Shown: one piece after another, positions 24,319-33,338 of the stretch
How positions within the stretch are numbered: position 1 is the first letter of the stretch
Layout: every line of letters starts with the position of its first letter
DNA from: CAZNPL01 sp964574815
GTDB lineage: Bacteria > Planctomycetota > Phycisphaerae > UBA1845
Length of the DNA: 64,000 nt
Reading direction: 5' to 3'
Assembly: GCA_964574815.1 (NCBI GenBank)
Contig: CAZNPL010000015.1
Coordinates: 1 to 64,000, forward strand
The notes under the pieces: model-generated
What the model was told of the DNA's origin: nothing
Databases searched by the model: none
Seen by the model: only the letters and a program-made list of their open reading frames with translations
Translations under genes and position numbers: made by a program

Positions 24319-25362
24319 TCACTCCCGCGACCGATCCTTCGACTCCCCCGTACCGCGAAAGCGAATCTGCGGTTCATCCGGCGGCGGTGTGCGGTACCTT
24401 GGTGCCACGGCCTGCCACAACTCGCCCAGGTCGGCCTCGATCACAATCTCGGCGCCATCGTATCGATCCCACTGCGTGCGCACCTTCTTCGCCGACGCAA
24501 CCCACGCCCGCAAACGGGCCGCCGCCGCCGGATTCTTATCGACTTCATCGCCGACCGTGACGTCCCCGCCGGGTACCAGCGGCAACGCCCGCGCGAAACG
24601 CTCGAGCCGGCCGCGCGCCTCCTCCCCGGCCCGCCGAGCCGCAATCAACTTCCGCGAGGCGTCGTTGCGCTCCGATCGCGGCGGCACCCCATGACCGGTC
24701 TCCCGATGCTTCCTTCCAGCCCACTCGGGCCGCCGCCCGGCAGCCGGCGCCGTGTGGCGCGGCGTATCGTGTAGCAGCGGAACGCCCTGCCCCACGGCCA
24801 CCAGTCGCTCGACCCGGTTGACCAAGCGAATCCGATCGAAGTCGCGATCCCGATACCGCCCGTCGCCATATTGGCGATTCAGACGCTTGAGGAACTCGAT
24901 CGTCGCATTCACAAGAACTTCGGCCCGCACGGTGCAGATCTGGTCGTCGGTGAAACGGGCCTGCGAAAGGTAAACGCCCGGAAACGGCGATCGCAACGCC
25001 GGCCCCGCCTCCGGCGCCGTCGCAATGAAATCACGCACGCGCCGATCTTCCGAAAGCCGCAATTGCTCGATCCGCTCGGACAGCCGCTCGACCGCGTCAG
25101 CCTGGGCTGACTCACGAGCCACAGCGAACCCCCGCGGCGTAACACCCTCCCAACCTCGAACCGGCATCCGCTTCGCCGGCGGCTCGACAGGGCGAACCGG
25201 CGGATACGTCTCTTCCGCCGGCCTCGGTCTCTCGTGAGGCCGCGCCTTACGCTCCGGCTGCGCAACCACGGAAGCACAAAACGCCAGCACAAGCACACCG
25301 GCAATCACCCACCGGCCGCACGCTCTTGGTATAATCACCGCCCGATCATGCACGACGGTCAC
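24319..25362 (-). CDS. Exported protein with a degenerate LPP20-like domain
   Basis: A 347-residue exported protein, last gene of the envelope cluster. A signal peptide (about 15-35, ending A-S-V-V-A-Q) is followed by a Pro/Arg-rich linker. The segment from about 80 to 190 (A-R-E-S-A-Q-A-D-A-V-E-R-L-S ... V-R-D-F-I ... V-R-A-E-V-L-V-N-A-T-I-E-F-L-K-R-L) follows the same pattern as the repeats of the upstream 435-residue protein, so it is a divergent copy. The remainder is basic, Arg-rich and unrecognised. The GTG start at 25362 is uncertain; a GTG at 25353 is also possible. Confidence 0.7.
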   Translation of the reverse strand: MTVVHDRAVIIPRACGRWVIAGVLVLAFCASVVAQPERKARPHERPRPAEETYPPVRPVEPPAKRMPVRGWEGVTPRGFAVARESAQADAVERLSERIEQLRLSEDRRVRDFIATAPEAGPALRSPFPGVYLSQARFTDDQICTVRAEVLVNATIEFLKRLNRQYGDGRYRDRDFDRIRLVNRVERLVAVGQGVPLLHDTPRHTAPAAGRRPEWAGRKHRETGHGVPPRSERNDASRKLIAARRAGEEARGRLERFARALPLVPGGDVTVGDEVDKNPAAAARLRAWVASAKKVRTQWDRYDGAEIVIEADLGELWQAVAPRYRTPPPDEPQIRFRGTGESKDRSRE

Positions 25363-25407
25363 CCTCGCTCGCTTCGTGGCAGCGCAGCGCCGCGCGCCGA
25401 AGGACAG

Positions 25408-25569
25408 CTATTCCACGACTTCCTCGCCCGGCGAGGTCATCTTCACCGGTTCCTGCTCGTGCCGCTCGACCGACTTCGTCTTGCGCACGTCGTCGCCGCA
25501 CCCGCTCAGAAGGGCGAAGACCGCAAAACACGACAGGACGCTGCAAAGTACCAGTGCCTTCTTGATCAT
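25408..25569 (-). CDS. Very small lipoprotein
   Basis: A 53-residue lipoprotein. ATG 25569 has GGAGGGAG upstream, and the signal peptide M-I-K-K-A-L-V-L-C ends in the lipobox L-L-S-G-C with C24. The mature part is only about 29 charged residues (D-D-V-R-K-T-K-S-V-E-R). It lies between two LPP20-like genes in the envelope cluster. Function is unknown, perhaps a small outer-membrane tether. Confidence 0.7.
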   Translation of the reverse strand: MIKKALVLCSVLSCFAVFALLSGCGDDVRKTKSVERHEQEPVKMTSPGEEVVE

Positions 25570-25637
25570 ACTCGTAAACTCCCTCCGGCCAACACCGGGC
25601 TCTAAGGCCACGCGAGCGCCGCGGCCTTCTCGGGGGC

Positions 25638-25661
25638 CATGCCCACGCTTGCGTGGGCATG
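25638..25661. repeat. Dispersed palindrome, perfect copy
   Basis: CATGCCCACGC, TT, GCGTGGGCATG: perfect 11-base arms around two bases. Related copies are at 10316-10339 and 51209-51232. Confidence 0.7.
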
Positions 25662-25735
25662 CTTGTTCAAACACATTCCAATTGCCATCCAACGCACGAC
25701 ACAACCGAATCGGCCCCTCACCACACCCACCACGC

Positions 25736-27043
25736 TCAATTTCGTGCCTCGATCGTCAACTGCGAATGCAGCGTGCTCCACAATTGCGGCCCCGAAACCG
25801 ACACAAGCACGGTCGCCGTATCGCCCTCGATCCGCCGGTCATCAACCACCGACCCCGCGATCAGTGCCTGAACCTGCGTGCGGATCTCGTCCCGGTCGGC
25901 CACGTAATCCTTTATCAAAGTATCGGAAGTCAGTTGCAAGCCGTGAAGCCGCTCCACCAGTTGACGCCGGGCGTCGTTCGTCGCCGCCCGCAGCGCCCGC
26001 AGCCGGCCCTGCGGCGTCTCGATTTCCGGGTCGGTCCCGTGCCCCTCGGCTGTCAGCCGCTCGTCCGCCCACTCCGGCGGCGCGATCCCAAACTGCGGCG
26101 CGACCTGCTCCATATACCGCTTCGGCGGAACGCCCGAGCCGGTCGCCTCGAACGTCCTCCGCTTGATCCGCTCCTGCACGTTCTCGAGGTCGCTCCCGGT
26201 GACCCGATTCCCCTTGTAATGCCGTGTATGAAACTCCTTGATCGTCCGCACCACCTGCTCGGTCGGAACCGCCATCGTCACATCCACAATCAACTCGTTA
26301 TGATGAAAGTACCGCTTGGTCTCCTCCGCGCCGATCACCAGCCCGCTGGCCTCCGCCATGATCTCATCCGACTCGGTAACGAAATCGCGCACCAGTGTCG
26401 TGGAGTTGATCCGCACACCCATGATCCGCTCCAGCAGCTTCCGCTGCGCATCACGCCGCGCCGCCTGCAGCGCCATCAACTTCGCCTGCGGCGGCAGCGG
26501 ACGCCAGATGTCCGGATACGGCGCCGCCCGCGGTGCCGGCGCCGCCGGCGTCAAAACCTCCTCAACACCCTCCGGCAGCTCCGGCGGAAGCTCCGGACGC
26601 GGCGCGCCCGAACCCGTCACCTTGATCACCCGCTTCTCAATCCGCTCCTCAATCTTGTCAAAGTCCGTACCGACCACCCGACCGCCCTGATAGTGACGCG
26701 TGTGCAGCTCCTTGAGATACTCGACCACCTTGGCCACCGTCACCTCGGCGTCCACGTCGCACACGCCGTCCTCATAGTAACGCGTCTCGCCCAACCGAAC
26801 GCCCTTGATGAAGTCATCCAGCTCCGACTCGATCACGTCGCTTTCCGTAACGAAATCGCGCACGTACGTCTCGGAGTTGATCTGAATCCCCTTGATCGTC
26901 TCGGCCAGCTTGCGGTACGCATCCGCCTCCGCGCTGCGGCGACACAAGAGCTTGCGCTGCTCCTGATCCTGTGCGAACGCCGAACCCGCCAACGCCACCG
27001 CGGCCGCCATCACGCCCAACGGACGCCATCCAATCCGATACAT
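25736..27043 (-). CDS. Exported protein with three tandem LPP20-like domains
   Basis: A 435-residue exported protein. The signal peptide ends A-G-S-A-F-A-Q at about 25. Three repeats of about 110-130 residues follow (about 28-145, 185-305, 345-435). Each opens with an A-x-x-D-A-x-R-K/Q-L-x-E helix, then I-x-S-x-T-x-V-R/K-D-F/Y-V, and strands ending in V-D-V/A-x-V-x-V. This is the layout of LPP20/FlgP-like envelope domains. Linkers are Pro-rich. ATG 27043 has AGGAG eight bases upstream. It lies between the CsgG-like lipoprotein and smaller partners, so a role in an outer-membrane assembly is inferred. Confidence 0.78.
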   Translation of the reverse strand: MYRIGWRPLGVMAAAVALAGSAFAQDQEQRKLLCRRSAEADAYRKLAETIKGIQINSETYVRDFVTESDVIESELDDFIKGVRLGETRYYEDGVCDVDAEVTVAKVVEYLKELHTRHYQGGRVVGTDFDKIEERIEKRVIKVTGSGAPRPELPPELPEGVEEVLTPAAPAPRAAPYPDIWRPLPPQAKLMALQAARRDAQRKLLERIMGVRINSTTLVRDFVTESDEIMAEASGLVIGAEETKRYFHHNELIVDVTMAVPTEQVVRTIKEFHTRHYKGNRVTGSDLENVQERIKRRTFEATGSGVPPKRYMEQVAPQFGIAPPEWADERLTAEGHGTDPEIETPQGRLRALRAATNDARRQLVERLHGLQLTSDTLIKDYVADRDEIRTQVQALIAGSVVDDRRIEGDTATVLVSVSGPQLWSTLHSQLTIEARN

Positions 27044-27219
27044 TCCGGCATCTCCTGATTAGACCCTCTCTCACGCGCCCCTGAGGCGGGTGCCGTCGAT
27101 GTGGTAGACAGAGGCGGCCGCTGCCCGTTAGGCGGTTTTCAATCCGCCAACACGGTCGCACACCGCAGCGCTACACCCACAACCTATTGCAGCAAAAACA
27201 CTTAAGAGCGGTCTCCCGC

Positions 27220-28290
27220 CTAGGCCGGCTTCCGGACACGCTCCAGGTGGTCGCCCAAACGACGCTTGGCGTCACCGTACCGCCGCAGCGGCTCCATGCC
27301 GTAAGCTCGCTTGTAATACTGCAGCGCTTCCTCGAAATCCCCCATCGCCTCCGAGGCCACGCCGGCGCCGAAAATCGCCCGATGATCCTGCGGGTTCGAC
27401 GTGATCGCCGACCGAAAGTAACGCCGCGCCGCCTCGTAATCGTCCGCCCGCAGCATCCGAACGCCCATCTTGCAGTCTTCATTGTGGCTGGACTCGATGG
27501 GAATCGCGTATTCCATCTCGACCGGCAGGAACTGACTCACGAACTCGCGGACGCCCTTCGAAACGGCGCCGCCGATGACAACGTCGCGGGCCGTCAACTC
27601 CGCCTCGGTCTTGGCACTCCCGAAGATCGGAGACGCAGTCGTGCGATCCGCCCGGCTCGACGCCGGCGATGTGTATGTCACCCAATTCTGGTTGTTGACC
27701 GTATCAACCAGCTTGAAGGCAGTCTGCACCGTGATGTTCCGCGCCACCGTCTCCACCTCGCGGGTGTCGATATCGACGCCGCCGTAACCGTGGCGATAGC
27801 GATCGCGCCAGTAATACCCGCTGCCCCCACCGCCGAACAAACCCAGCCCGCCCAGCGTCGTGGCGTAGCCCGTGTGCTTCTCGACCTTCACGTTGATTTC
27901 GCTCTGGATGACCCCCTGAACCTCCATCACCTTGCCGCCCTGCCCGGGGTCGGATCCGCTCGTGATCCCCGCGGCCGCCAGGTCCTGCTCCTCCAGCGTA
28001 TCGCCCAGATGCTTGCGATCGGCTACCTTCAGATTCGCCCCGAACCGGTGGTTGGCGTCCTGAATCAGGTCCTGAACCATGTTCGCCGCCAGTTCCGACC
28101 ACTTCTGATCCGTCGCCGTGTTGACTTTCGAATCCACTACCGCCACGGCATTCATGCCCGGCGGCAAGCCTCGATCCGGCTCGATCACATAAGAAACCGG
28201 AACCCACGCCTGCTCCGTCGAGCAACCCGCCACCACCATCGCCGCGCAGCCGGCCAACAGGCCGGCCGACAGTGTACGTATCGCGTTCAT
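27220..28290 (-). CDS. CsgG-like lipoprotein with C-terminal TPR
   Basis: A 356-residue predicted outer-membrane lipoprotein, first gene of the envelope cluster. ATG 28290 has GGGAG upstream; the signal peptide ends in V-V-A-G-C (C23). The middle part (about 40-290) shows the CsgG/LpoB pattern: A-V-A-V-V-D-S-K, a D-R-K-H-L-G-D-T-L-E-E-Q-D-L motif, and V-Q-G-V-I-Q-S-E-I-N-V-K-V-E. A Gly/Tyr/Arg-rich insert (G-G-G-G-S-G-Y-Y-W-R-D-R-Y-R) interrupts it. Two TPR units close the protein (about 285-350). CsgG proteins form secretion pores or activate murein synthases; which applies here is unknown. Confidence 0.75.
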   Translation of the reverse strand: MNAIRTLSAGLLAGCAAMVVAGCSTEQAWVPVSYVIEPDRGLPPGMNAVAVVDSKVNTATDQKWSELAANMVQDLIQDANHRFGANLKVADRKHLGDTLEEQDLAAAGITSGSDPGQGGKVMEVQGVIQSEINVKVEKHTGYATTLGGLGLFGGGGSGYYWRDRYRHGYGGVDIDTREVETVARNITVQTAFKLVDTVNNQNWVTYTSPASSRADRTTASPIFGSAKTEAELTARDVVIGGAVSKGVREFVSQFLPVEMEYAIPIESSHNEDCKMGVRMLRADDYEAARRYFRSAITSNPQDHRAIFGAGVASEAMGDFEEALQYYKRAYGMEPLRRYGDAKRRLGDHLERVRKPA

Positions 28291-28690
28291 ATCAACACAT
28301 CTCCCTGCGTCTAACCCCCGGTTACCGCCCCGTCGAACCAATACGAGGCTTATCTTCTTCGCCGTGTGCAGGCCGTCAAGGCATCTCGGCGCAGGCACGA
28401 AACCCGGCTCCAGCACCATCCGCAAAAGCTTCGGTGCCGAGAGTCGTCGCCCCCGCGCGCGCTCCAGTTTCAACGCCTCCGACACAATAGACCGCGACGA
28501 CCCGGAATGGATAGAACCTCTTGCAAGAGCGTGCGTCCGCGCTCAACCCCCGAAGCAAGGGACGGATTTGTAGGAATCGATCGAGCTCTCCAACTCGAGC
28601 CCCCGAGCCGGGGCGACGCAACACCGTCATGAATGACAACGCCAACGTGTGCACGGTGCCGCATGTCCCGGAGGGAGGGAGGGAGAGTAG

Positions 28691-28845
28691 CCCAGCGATT
28701 TAGGGCCTGTCGATTTAATCGGCTTCGATCAAATCAACACCCCTTCGATCGCTTGGCGCACACCCCAAACCCAGGGTTCGGGGACACGAAAGTCGCAATC
28801 CGTGCATGCGATCGAGAATAAATCGACAAGCCCTTTATCGCTGGG
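28691..28845. mobile_element. MITE-like element with 29-bp terminal inverted repeats
   Basis: The left end, CCCAGCGATTTAGGGCCTGT plus CGATTTAAT (28691-28719), matches the inverse of 28817-28845 at 25 of 29 positions. The 155-bp element has no coding capacity, as expected for a miniature inverted-repeat transposable element. No clear target duplication is seen. The parent transposase is not in the window. Confidence 0.55.
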
Positions 28846-28911
28846 AGAATGACGCCGAACAGCCATGGAGTCCCGGAGGGATGACTGAGATCGAAAAAAC
28901 AGAGCAGCCCG

Positions 28912-29424
28912 TCACCCCAGCTTCTTGTTCCACGCCTCCAACTGATCCTTGTGCGTCTCGAACAACGGCGACGGATCCCCCTCGATCACGACCGATTCCA
29001 TTACGTCACCCTGTTTGATCTTGTTGACCACCTCCTGCCCGGACGTCACGTGGCCGAAGACCGTGTGCTTGTCATCCAGCCACGGCGTCGACACGTGCGT
29101 GATGAAAAACTGGCTGCCGTTGGTCCCCGGGCCGGCGTTGGCCATCGACAGAATGCCCGGTTTGTCGTGCCGCAGCCGGGGACTGAACTCGTCACCGAAC
29201 TTGTAGCCGGGACCGCCCGATCCCGTGCCCGTCGGGTCGCCGCCCTGGATCATGAAATCATCGATCACCCGGTGAAACTTCAGCCCGTTGTAATACCCGC
29301 GCTGCGCGAGATTGACGAAGTTCGTTACGGTAAGCGGAGCCTCCGCCGGAAAAAGTTCGAGGTGGATGTCGCCCTTGCCGGTCTTGATCACGGCTTTGAG
29401 GTCGGGGGCCGCTTCAGCACTCAT
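28912..29424 (-). CDS. Cyclophilin-type peptidyl-prolyl isomerase
   Basis: A 170-residue cytoplasmic PPIase that catalyses cis/trans isomerisation of X-Pro bonds. Active-site landmarks are F-H-R-V-I-D-D-F-M-I-Q-G-G-D (catalytic Arg), G-S-Q-F-F-I-T and W-L-D-D-K-H-T-V-F-G. The start ATG 29424 has AAAGGAG six bases upstream; no signal peptide is present. The C-terminal tail adds about 25 residues (S-P-L-F-E-T-H-K-D-Q-L). It converges on the MITE-like element and lies downstream of the DinB gene. Confidence 0.93.
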   Translation of the reverse strand: MSAEAAPDLKAVIKTGKGDIHLELFPAEAPLTVTNFVNLAQRGYYNGLKFHRVIDDFMIQGGDPTGTGSGGPGYKFGDEFSPRLRHDKPGILSMANAGPGTNGSQFFITHVSTPWLDDKHTVFGHVTSGQEVVNKIKQGDVMESVVIEGDPSPLFETHKDQLEAWNKKLG

Positions 29425-29531
29425 AGGTCTCTCCTTTGGTAAACTCGAGCCAGGCCGTGTGCCCGGCCCGAACCGCAGGCTATGACCTCTCACGCAAAGA
29501 CGCAAGCCGCCATCCCAGCCCCCCGGCGCCG

Positions 29532-30029
29532 TCAACCGAACTTTGGCGCCATGCCGATGTCGCGCCGGAGCATCGTGAGCTGACCGGCGTGCATCCCCTC
29601 GTGCCAGGCCAGCGACGCCGCCAAGCCGCAATAATTCGCCGCGAAGATCTCGTAATCCTTCGGCAGCGGCGCCGCCAACTGATCGTCCGACATCGACTTG
29701 AACCACGCCGCGAGCTCCTCGCGCCGCGCGTGCATCGCCTGCCTGAGCTCCTCGAAGCTCGGATACGCCCCGATGTCGCCCACCGGCTTCGAGCCCATCC
29801 CGAACAGCTTGCCCCACTCCTCGGGACACTTGGAATCCTTGCCGCCCAGGTTGACGAGAAAATCGTTGTCGGTCTGGGCCAGATGCCCCGCGATCCACAG
29901 AGCGTGATTCCCGCCCGGCGTCATCTGGTGGCACAGCTTGTCCTTCGGAAAATCCTCCAGAAACCCCAGCGTGGCCTGTCGAGCAAAAGCCAGCACGCCC
30001 AACCCGTTCTCCAGCGCATTGAGTGCCAT
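29532..30029 (-). CDS. DinB-like family protein
   Basis: A 165-residue four-helix protein of the DinB/YfiT-like superfamily, which holds thiol-dependent metalloenzymes. The three metal-binding histidines are visible: H49 in I-A-G-H-L, and H143 and H147 in W-H-E-G-M-H-A-G-Q. ATG 30029 has GGAGGA nine bases upstream. It lies just upstream of the cyclophilin gene on the same strand, 107 bases away, so co-transcription is possible. The substrate is unknown. Confidence 0.85.
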   Translation of the reverse strand: MALNALENGLGVLAFARQATLGFLEDFPKDKLCHQMTPGGNHALWIAGHLAQTDNDFLVNLGGKDSKCPEEWGKLFGMGSKPVGDIGAYPSFEELRQAMHARREELAAWFKSMSDDQLAAPLPKDYEIFAANYCGLAASLAWHEGMHAGQLTMLRRDIGMAPKFG

Positions 30030-30112
30030 AGCCTGTCATCCTCCAGCAAAAGCATTCGTGAAATACCGGGCCCGCCAATCGAACAGACCATCATACCAGA
30101 ACCCGTTCCGCG

Positions 30113-30470
30113 TCAAAGGATACAACCGGCAACGACAGCGGCTGCCTCGCCAAACGGCTCATGGCTGGATGCCCCGTCCTTCGCGGAGCGAAGGGTGGGG
30201 AACGGGCATTCACACCGGGGACCCGGGTCGCGCCAGCCACATGGGTTCACGATTTGAACACAAATCGGCGACCAACCGCTCAGGGATCCTGCAACACGAC
30301 CCCCGCCGCCCCCCGGCTGAAGGCCAACGACGACCCAATGCCGCCCTGCAGCAAAGACGCCCGAGAGCCACCGCCAATGAAGAGCCGCAACGCATGCCTT
30401 TGCCGGAAGGAGTTGGGAAACACGCCCGATTCGATTAGACTCGAACCGGCGCGTCGGCGCGACCGCTGGC
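30113..30470. repeat. Composite intergenic repeat region C
   Basis: The gap between DinB and the oligopeptidase gene holds CCTTCGCGGAGCGAAGGGTG (30178-30197) flanked by ATGCCCC and GGGCAT, then GGTCGCGCCAGC with GGGTTCACGATTTGAAC (30226-30259). The same two modules follow one another at 24.08-24.18 kb. No gene is seen. Confidence 0.6.
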
Positions 30471-30512
30471 GATCCGACCCGTAAAATCAGACCCGATGGA
30501 GAAAGAGCGCTC

Positions 30513-32219
30513 ATGACACAGGGCGAATTCCCGCGACAGTTCGTGCGAGCAGGCGAGCAGCTTTCAGACTGGTCGCGTATCGAACCCTATTTCCAACTGC
30601 TTCAAAATACGAGAATCGATACGCCGGAAAAGCTGAACGAATGGCTGCTCGACGCCAGCGAGCTCGCCGCCTGCATCGACGAGCTCGCCACCGAGCGCTA
30701 CGTCCGCATGACCTGCCAGACCAACGACGCCGAACGCAAGCAGGCCTACCTCGACTTCGTCGAAAACATCGAACCCAAGTGCAAGCCGCAGTGGCACGCC
30801 CTCGACATCAAATACGTCGACACACCCGCGGCCGCGCAGATGCCGGCCCGGCGCTTCGAGGTGTTCAACCGCAGTGTGCGTAACCGCGTCGATCTCTATC
30901 GCGAGGAGAACATCCAACTCGAAATCGAGGAGGCCAAGCTCGAACAGCACTACCAGGAAATCAGCGGGGCGATGACGGCCGAGTACGAAGGCCGCGAGCA
31001 GACGTTGCAGCAGTTGGCCGCCTACCTCGAGCGGCCGCAGCGCGACGTCCGCCGGGAAGTCTGGGAGCTGAGCACCAACCGGCGCCTTGAGGACCTCGAC
31101 AAGCTCGAGGATGTCTTCGACGAACTGTTCCGCCTTCGCCACCAAATGGCACGCAACGCCGGCCTGCCCGATTTTCGAGCCTACGCCTTCAAAGCCAAGG
31201 AGCGCTTCGACTATACGCCCGACGACTGCCTCGCCTTTCACGACGCCGTCGAGAAAGCGTGCGTGCCGCTGCTCCGCACCGAACACGAGCGGCGCAAGAA
31301 CGTCATGGCACTCGACCCGCTGAGGCCCTGGGACCTCGCCGCCGACCCCAAAGGCCGCCCGCCCCTCAAACCGTTCGAGGCCGTCTCCGAACTTCTCGAA
31401 AAATGCGCCGTCGTCTTCGATCGCGTGCATCCGGAGCTCGGGGAGCAGTTTCGTAGTATGGTCCAGCGCGGCGATCTCGATCTCGAAAGCCGCAAGGGCA
31501 AGGCGCCCGGCGGCTACCAGTCAACCTTTCACGAATCACGCCGCCCGTTCATCTTCATGAACGCCGTCGGCATGCACCGCGACGTCCGAACGCTCATCCA
31601 CGAGGGCGGACACGCCTTCCATACCCTCGCCTGCCGCCACGATCCGCTCATCCGCTACCGCAGCGCCCCGACCGAGTTCGCCGAGGTGGCTTCCATGGGA
31701 ATGGAGCTGCTGGCCCGCGATCATTTCGACGTCTTCTACGAGGGCGACGAGCTCAATCGGGCCCGGCGCAACCAGCTCGAAGGCATCGTCAACGTCCTGC
31801 CCTGGATCGCCACCATCGACGCTTTCCAGCATTGGATGTACACCCACCCCGACCACACCCGCGAGCAGCGCCGCGAGCAGTGGCTCGCACTGCACGAGCG
31901 GTTCGGTGGAATCGAGGACTACGGCGACTACGAAAAGGCGCTGGCCTACAGTTGGCACAGGCAACTCCACCTGTTCGAAGTGCCTTTCTATTACATCGAA
32001 TACGGCATCGCACAGCTCGGCGCGCTGCAGGTGTGGCGCAACGCCCGCAAAAACAGAGGCCGCGCCGTCACGGCCTACCGGAAGGCCCTCACGCTCGGCG
32101 GAAGCCGCCCGCTGCCCGAACTGTTCGAAACCGCCGGCATCCGCTTCGACTTCTCGATCGAAACGCTTGGGCCGTTGATGGACCTCATCCGGCACGAACT
32201 GGATGAACTGAACGACTGA
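30513..32219 (+). CDS. M3-family oligoendopeptidase
   Basis: A 568-residue cytoplasmic zinc peptidase of the M3 (PepF/thimet-like) family, which cleaves oligopeptides. The zinc motif is H-E-G-G-H at 363-367, matching the family pattern H-E-x-G-H, and the third-ligand helix is in T-E-F-A-E-V-A-S-M-G-M-E at about 390. The N-terminal half is helical with coiled-coil character (L-E-I-E-E-A-K-L-E-Q-H-Y-Q-E-I). The C-terminal region with H-R-Q-L-H-L-F-E-V-P-F-Y-Y-I-E-Y-G-I-A is typical for substrate binding. Length is normal. Confidence 0.93.
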   Translation: MTQGEFPRQFVRAGEQLSDWSRIEPYFQLLQNTRIDTPEKLNEWLLDASELAACIDELATERYVRMTCQTNDAERKQAYLDFVENIEPKCKPQWHALDIKYVDTPAAAQMPARRFEVFNRSVRNRVDLYREENIQLEIEEAKLEQHYQEISGAMTAEYEGREQTLQQLAAYLERPQRDVRREVWELSTNRRLEDLDKLEDVFDELFRLRHQMARNAGLPDFRAYAFKAKERFDYTPDDCLAFHDAVEKACVPLLRTEHERRKNVMALDPLRPWDLAADPKGRPPLKPFEAVSELLEKCAVVFDRVHPELGEQFRSMVQRGDLDLESRKGKAPGGYQSTFHESRRPFIFMNAVGMHRDVRTLIHEGGHAFHTLACRHDPLIRYRSAPTEFAEVASMGMELLARDHFDVFYEGDELNRARRNQLEGIVNVLPWIATIDAFQHWMYTHPDHTREQRREQWLALHERFGGIEDYGDYEKALAYSWHRQLHLFEVPFYYIEYGIAQLGALQVWRNARKNRGRAVTAYRKALTLGGSRPLPELFETAGIRFDFSIETLGPLMDLIRHELDELND

Positions 32220-32254
32220 GCTCAACCGAGGTGCAACGTCGACTACGCAGCATC

Positions 32255-33307
32255 TTAAACGAACAACATGAGTACCGCCAGAAGAAGCACGATCGGCAGA
32301 GGCCAGAGAACATACATCAGGTGAATACGCGCCAGGTGCAGCCGGGATCGCACCAACTGGCGCGTGAAATCACTGCGCAGCGCCCCGTCCCATGCAAACA
32401 CCGCCACAAATAAGATAATGACCACCCCCGTCAAAATGACTGCAGCGGCGTAGTCCCCATACCACTCGGTGACCCACAGTCGAAGCGCCGTTTCAATTGC
32501 CAGCAGCACGAACAGCACGGCCACCAGCTTCAGCATGGCACACGCCTGCCAGTTGGCGGCCGCGATGATCGTTCTCGGTGGCCTGGCGAAATCGGGCAGG
32601 CCGCGTCGAATCTGCGTCCAGACCCCGACCTGAGCCGGCACCAGCCACGTCAGCAGGTACCACGCCCACACGCCGCACGCCGCCTTCACCGGAATCCAGG
32701 AAAACCCCGCCCGAAGATGATGCTGCCACGTCTCGGCGAACCGCACGCCGCCGGAAGGAGCCGCGACGTTGAGGTCGTAGTGAAGGCGGTTCCAGTCCAC
32801 GTCATGCTTGAACTCGTTCTCGATGGAATAGAGGCCGATGGTCAAGTGCGCGCGGTGCAGCTCCGGTGTATGAAGAGGCGTTCGAGTGAGATCGCCGGCC
32901 GCATAGAAGAATGATTGCTTTTCCTCGACGACGATCACCGATCCGAACAGGACAAACAGACCGCTGATCGACACGAAGGCGAGCGCGAGAGCCCGGACCA
33001 GGACCCGAAACGACCGAGCCACGTCCCCGCGTCGATCCAGCGACCACCACCAGCCGGGCGGGTATCTGCGAAACCAGCAGCGGAACAGTTGACGCCGGGC
33101 ACGCCGGTCATCAATGATGTTCTGCACCTCAAGCCGGTAGGCCTGCGGCACGTTGACCATGCCGCACTCGGGGCATCGCCCGGCTTCACTCAGACCGGTC
33201 AGATTGTAGTTGCAATAGACGCACCGGGGCGCGCATGCGTCGTCGAAAGTGGCATTGGGCGGCCGGCCGACCACCCCATGACGCTCATCCTCGCCGTTCG
33301 CCGTCAC
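32255..33307 (-). CDS. Membrane protein with N-terminal zinc ribbon
   Basis: A 350-residue integral membrane protein. The N-terminus carries the zinc ribbon C-V-Y-C-N-Y-N-L-T-G-L ... R-C-P-E-C-G at about 29-49, the same type as in the protein at 10819-11361. Hydrophobic segments lie near 103-127, 205-228, 250-275, 285-305 and 325-350. GTG 33307 has AGGAG four bases upstream. Proteins of this plan are frequent in planctomycetes; no function is known. It converges with the oligopeptidase gene, with 35 bases between. Confidence 0.75.
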   Translation of the reverse strand: MTANGEDERHGVVGRPPNATFDDACAPRCVYCNYNLTGLSEAGRCPECGMVNVPQAYRLEVQNIIDDRRARRQLFRCWFRRYPPGWWWSLDRRGDVARSFRVLVRALALAFVSISGLFVLFGSVIVVEEKQSFFYAAGDLTRTPLHTPELHRAHLTIGLYSIENEFKHDVDWNRLHYDLNVAAPSGGVRFAETWQHHLRAGFSWIPVKAACGVWAWYLLTWLVPAQVGVWTQIRRGLPDFARPPRTIIAAANWQACAMLKLVAVLFVLLAIETALRLWVTEWYGDYAAAVILTGVVIILFVAVFAWDGALRSDFTRQLVRSRLHLARIHLMYVLWPLPIVLLLAVLMLFV

Positions 33308-33338
33308 GTTACTCCTGTTCGGGCCCCTGCGCGGGCGG

